In this document: positions 60,510 through 64,000 of the stretch, in pieces | Position numbering within the stretch: position 1 is the first letter of the stretch | How the letters are laid out: each line of letters opens with the position of its first letter | Assembly (NCBI GenBank): GCA_916610825.1 | Contig: OU744447.1 | Coordinates: forward strand, 20,181,563 to 20,245,562 | Length of the DNA stretch: 64,000 bases | Direction of reading: 5' to 3' | DNA from: Haliclystus octoradiatus | Lineage: Eukaryota; Cnidaria; Staurozoa; Stauromedusae; Haliclystidae | Position numbers and translations under genes: made by a program | Notes under the pieces: generated by a model | Told to the model about the DNA's origin: nothing | The model's input: the letters and a program-made list of their open reading frames with translations, nothing else | Database searches by the model: none

Positions 60510-63199
60510 GTATGTAAATTTTCATAATATGGATATATGAATGGATTTTTATTTGATCATAATAGCATAAAACATTTAAGTCATTCCATGATTTCCAACT
60601 AAGAAAGACTGTGAAGTGTGACTGCTGACTGATGTGATGTGATTCTGATTTCTGATTAATTATAATTTCTGATTAGATTATCTGATATGATTATTATTTA
60701 TGAATTTATGATATCAATTTAATATTTATCAAATCAAAAATCATGACAGTTCGACTGTTTGAGTTTCAGTTGGAATTTGAGATTGACTTGCTCCAAGTCT
60801 CACTTATTTTATGATGATTTTGATATGTTGGTAAGTGATACTAGAGACTTGTGTCCTTTTCTCATTTTATTGTTTTCCAAAACAAGGGAAACGCTCCAGT
60901 CATCAAAATACGATACAAAAATCCCTGCCAAAGCGTTGAGAAGGAAATTCCACGCCGATTTGGCGTTAACGCCGTAGATCTCTGGCGAGAAACCTGTGGA
61001 ATGCAGACTGGGAATGCATAAACCATGGGCGATGAGTTACAATCTTTTAAAATTGTCCAGAGGGTCATCTTCATTCAAAATTCGTTTTTGTAAATGGTGC
61101 CATGTAGAAAATCCTGCAATTTGGCTTCCTGATCATCAGCTAAAAGCTTTAGAGCCGTCGAAAATGTTCTAACTGGAAAATATGTTGTTGTTTTATGCCT
61201 GAGGGCAATTCCATCAGAGGTGAAACCAAAAATTTTACAAGCGTCAAAAATAAAGCAAGGAATTCAGACAAAAATAAATTGTTTTCTTTAAAATATATAC
61301 TTTTACCAATATTATATATATGTTTGATATAGATTATAGACTTCGATGTGGATAAAATATGAATTCACTTGCTTTGCATTATCATTGCTGCTAACTGGCC
61401 AAATTCCACATGAGTTAGTTGGAGATCTGCAACACGAAGATCTCGGTAACTACAGTGAGTGTAACAGAAACAACTGCATGATGCAGCTTTGCTTTGAATG
61501 TCAGAGTGCGAGGGTGCTTAGAATTGAATATTGTTTACGTTACAGCCAATCCAAATCAACCTTTCCCAGACATATTGCTGGTTGGACAGTCAATCAAATT
61601 GACGCTCTTGTCTCATTAATATTCTGTAACAAAGTTAATAGTGTGTTCGATAACAGCAACAAGAAGTTAACCATGATAGGAAAATTTAACAGATCTGTTG
61701 ATTCCAAAGAATCCTGTGTGAAATTTTTTTACATCAAAACTGTGATGTACGGTTTCATAAATCGTTTTATTGGAGTTGACAGTTTTAATACATCTGAAAA
61801 TATTTATGTAGGCTAAGTATTTGCGCGTTTGCTAAGAAATCTGTTTGTAAAAACACAAGACATCACTACACGCATAGAATTTGTGAAAAGAAAAACGTCC
61901 CAGTTAAATAATCAAATATTGTCTGTGTTGCTGCTGTTGGAGCCATGGATGATTATTTATATTTTATTGACTACTGTTAGTATTTATCATTAGCTGTTTA
62001 TTATTTTAGAATTTTGTATGATGCCATTGTTCAATCGTTAATTGTTTATAGATCGTAATTCATATAATGTTGTGTATATTTTCTGTTTCATGATTGTCGC
62101 CATTAAAATTAAATGCCAATAAACCGAGCCCCACAGAACCAAAACGGCAGGTTTCTCCGGGCAACTTGAAAATCACATAAAAGTGTTCATAAAAATATGC
62201 TGATCAATTACCTATTCCTTGTTTTAATTAAATTCTATTGTTATATACCCTTCAAAAGTCCAATTTATATTTCATGATTCACGGTCAAAGCCTTTTTATC
62301 ATTTTGAGAAAATGCTGGATGTAAGCTTCATGGTCTTTGATTCTTTTGTTCTCCCAAGATTTTGCGAATTCATAGAAGCATGACGAAAACACAAAATGTA
62401 TGAATTAAGAGGGCTCTGACCGTGAAGTGATTTACAAATGCATCTCTGGTGAGCTCCACAATTAAATTTGACCTAAACAAGGAATAGGTAATTGTTCAGC
62501 ATATTTCTATGAACACTTTTATGGGATTTTCAAGTTGCCCGGAGAAACCTGCCGTTTTAGTTCTGTGGCGCTCGGTCTACAAGACGAGCGAGACAATATC
62601 ATAATACCAACATCACATTAAAAAAATGGGTTATTATTAGCTTTTAGGCTACTTAGTAAAAATTGCAAAATCACTTTTATCAGACATTTCTAGCATCTCA
62701 AAAAGTCAGTGAGTCAGTCACTTCACTGTTCTGTGGAGTTGTAGCCTAGATTATTAGTACTACAGTAGGCTGTTCTCTAACTCTGATAAAGAATAGACTC
62801 CTTTGCAACCGCTAACTGTAGCCACAGCTTCTTTATATGCATTTGCAAGCGTTTCAAAGTATGATTATCGATACCTTGTGGTATCTGATGTAAGAAGTCG
62901 GAGGAGATCCATCTTCAATCTTCTTAAACCTGTATAAATGAGATAGTAATTGAATTTTAAATGCAGTCAATTCCTTTGTTAAGTAACTTTCTGTACTGAT
63001 GATAATTATGTGAATTGTCTGTATAATGTTTTCAGAATTGGATGAATGTTTCACCATCATGCCACCCAAGATGCAAAGTGTGTCAATCATTGTTGTTATT
63101 AATTGTACAAATTTACTGCCCATTAGAAGGATCTCAGTACCACCGAACACTGCATGTGTTTGGTTGCATCTTTGTTGGTTGCAGTGGAAAAGCATTGAG
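60417..63199 (+). CDS. PDCD2L: PDCD2L-like (programmed cell death 2-like) protein, first two coding exons
   Basis: PDCD2/PDCD2L proteins are zinc-binding chaperones that help assemble the small ribosomal subunit. Exon 1 (60417-60509) encodes MSVILALPDELIEKG through TNKIGGIP and ends in phase 0 at GTATGT. Exon 2 (63036-63199, acceptor TTTTCAG) encodes a CHPRCKVCQSLLLLIVQIYC stretch followed by CPLEGSQYHRTLHVFGC and GCSGKALR, then a GTTTGT donor in phase 2. KLGGIP, the C-x2-C pair, the VQVYCPLEGS-HR-LHVFAC block and the following Cys are diagnostic of the N-terminal zinc domain. The C-terminal PDCD2_C half must lie beyond the window or in unseen exons. Intron 1 is 2.5 kb and carries a MITE. The gene is divergent to GLUT8-like gene A. 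Confidence 0.85.
60510..62122 (+). other. PDCD2L-like intron 1, with an unassigned open frame
   Basis: Holds a 156-codon open frame at 61346-61816 (+) that is cysteine- and asparagine-rich (CNRNNCMMQLCFECQS). I recognise no domain; it may be chance or a transposon relic. Nothing else is evident. Confidence 0.4.
62123..62576. mobile_element. 454-bp MITE with about 110-bp terminal inverted repeats
   Basis: The left arm ACCGAGCCCCACAGAAC.. (62123-62240) is mirrored by the right arm (about 62462-62576), including GGCAGGTTTCTCCGGGCAAC and TTACCTATTCCTTGTTT. The core also pairs at CACGGTCAAAGCC / GGCTCTGACCGTG, so the whole element can fold. No coding potential. It lies inside PDCD2L-like intron 1. 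No clear target duplication. Confidence 0.8.
62577..63035 (+). other. PDCD2L-like intron 1, 3' end
   Basis: Ordinary intron sequence leading to the exon 2 acceptor. Nothing else seen. Confidence 0.55.
63036..63199 (+). CDS. PDCD2L: PDCD2L-like exon 2
   Basis: 164 nt with four or more zinc-ligand-type cysteines and the CPLEGSQYHRTLHVFGC signature. Acceptor TTTTCAG, donor GTTTGT. The exon is open in frame with exon 1. Confidence 0.88.
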
Positions 63200-63359
63200 G
63201 TTTGTTCATTAAATGATTAATAAACAACTGTGTATAATGAAGAGATGGATTCAATCAGTTTGATTTAGGGATGTGATGCGGTGGGTGTAAAATACCGACC
63301 CGCCGACTCGCCGACCACACAGACCAGATTGATTTAATCTAGAATTTCCGGGTTGACAT

Positions 63360-64000
63360 GACGAATACTTCACGGCTTTGCACAGAATATATTGTAAGAA
63401 CTTTTTGCTGAAGATTTATAAATTTTCTTTAATAGGTATGTTCTTCGTCGAATTAGTTCTTCCAATTTGTTCAGCTCAACAATTCAACTGGGAAAGCATC
63501 GACACAATTAATGCACGCACATCAATCTACGTTGTTTTTATTTCGTAGTATTAAATACATATTTACGAGATGTGGATTGTTATTATTCCTGTTATTGTTA
63601 TGTGGAACCTTGACTGTAAATTGTCGATGCTTTCCCAGTTGAATTGTTGAGCTGAACAAATTGGAAGAATTAATTTGACGGAGAACATACCTATTAAAGA
63701 AAATTTATAAATCTTCAGGACTTCAGCAGACCTCGTATTTATTTGCAAGATAATAAATAATGAAGCAAAAGTTTCACTTGCACGGACCGTCGGACGAATG
63801 TGTACATTCCCATCAAAATCATATACAGTATGGCTTGAAAGTTTCAATTCTAGCCTATTCATGCTTTCATGATGCTTTGAGGGTCACAAGATATGAAGCT
63901 TATCACATTTATCGGTCATATTTATTGGAGAAATAGAAAATATCGTATATATGAATCAAAAGTTCACACAATATATTCTGTACAACGCTGTGAAGTATTC
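63360..64000. mobile_element. Large fold-back element, asymmetric arms, truncated by the window edge
   Basis: The left arm (63360-63510) begins GACGAATACTTCACGG and contains AATAGGTATGTTC and CAATTTGTTCAGCTCAACAA. These are mirrored at 63618-63722, and the outermost part is mirrored again at 63957-64000. About 230 bp present only in the right arm separates the two blocks, so one arm gained an insert or the other lost it. No transposase is seen. It lies in intron 2 of the PDCD2L-like gene. Confidence 0.75.

Noticed and set aside
60759-61074. Possible exon or LINE piece in PDCD2L intron 1 (both strands open for about 70 codons)
   Set aside because: No motif on either strand and no matching splice phase with exon 1.
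1-64000. CRISPR array, bacterial operon, rRNA, phage or defence island
   Set aside because: The regular repeats are 321-bp tandem units or microsatellites without spacers. Genes are spliced, so the DNA is eukaryotic.

Overview
The window is eukaryotic, intron-rich, AT-rich animal DNA. All genes are split by GT-AG introns, and more than half of the window is transposon-derived or non-coding. A fibrinogen-related (FReD) gene, two tandem SLC2A8/GLUT8-like transporter genes and a PDCD2L-like gene, alongside BEL/Pao, Ty3-type, LINE and tRNA-SINE elements, suggest a marine invertebrate, possibly a tunicate or other deuterostome. I cannot name the species from the sequence.

Layout. (1) 1-16782, + strand: the 3' part of a gene joining the end of a thrombospondin type-1-like repeat to a divergent fibrinogen C-terminal domain. 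It has four exons (1-57, 536-628, 6769-6986, 16483-16782) with consistent phases. Its introns hold a tRNA-SINE, a TA-flanked MITE, a decayed LINE and hAT-like ends. (2) 18083-24663, - strand: a complete BEL/Pao LTR retrotransposon with 493-bp LTRs, TSD CATCC and one in-frame TGA just before the integrase core. (3) 26620-32030, + strand: a 321-bp repeat present 8 times that runs directly into a broken LINE, which is itself interrupted by a SINE. (4) 34793-45500, - strand: GLUT8-like gene B (four exons), with a young Ty3-type element with 104-bp LTRs in intron 1 and a GTACGGCGTA-rich element in intron 2. (5) 45856-47588: a hAT-like element with an 8-bp TSD. (6) 50482-59233, - strand: GLUT8-like gene A (four exons), with a LINE 3' fragment and a small MITE in intron 1. 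(7) 59429-60353: an inverted-repeat element with an 8-bp TSD filling most of the head-to-head interval between gene A and the next gene. (8) 60417 to beyond 63199, + strand: the first two coding exons of a PDCD2L-like gene, with a MITE in intron 1. A large fold-back repeat runs off the right edge.

The two transporters share intron positions, phases and the lengths of exons 2 and 3 (207 and 304 nt), so they are tandem duplicates. A keeps the canonical sugar-transporter motifs, while B has changed several. Gene A and the PDCD2L-like gene diverge from an interval that is now mostly transposon. I see no bacterial-type operon, CRISPR array or rRNA. The most unusual items are the TSP1-like/FReD fusion, the promoter-filling element, the short-LTR Ty3 element, the single-stop Pao element and the amplified 107-codon unit in front of a dead LINE.
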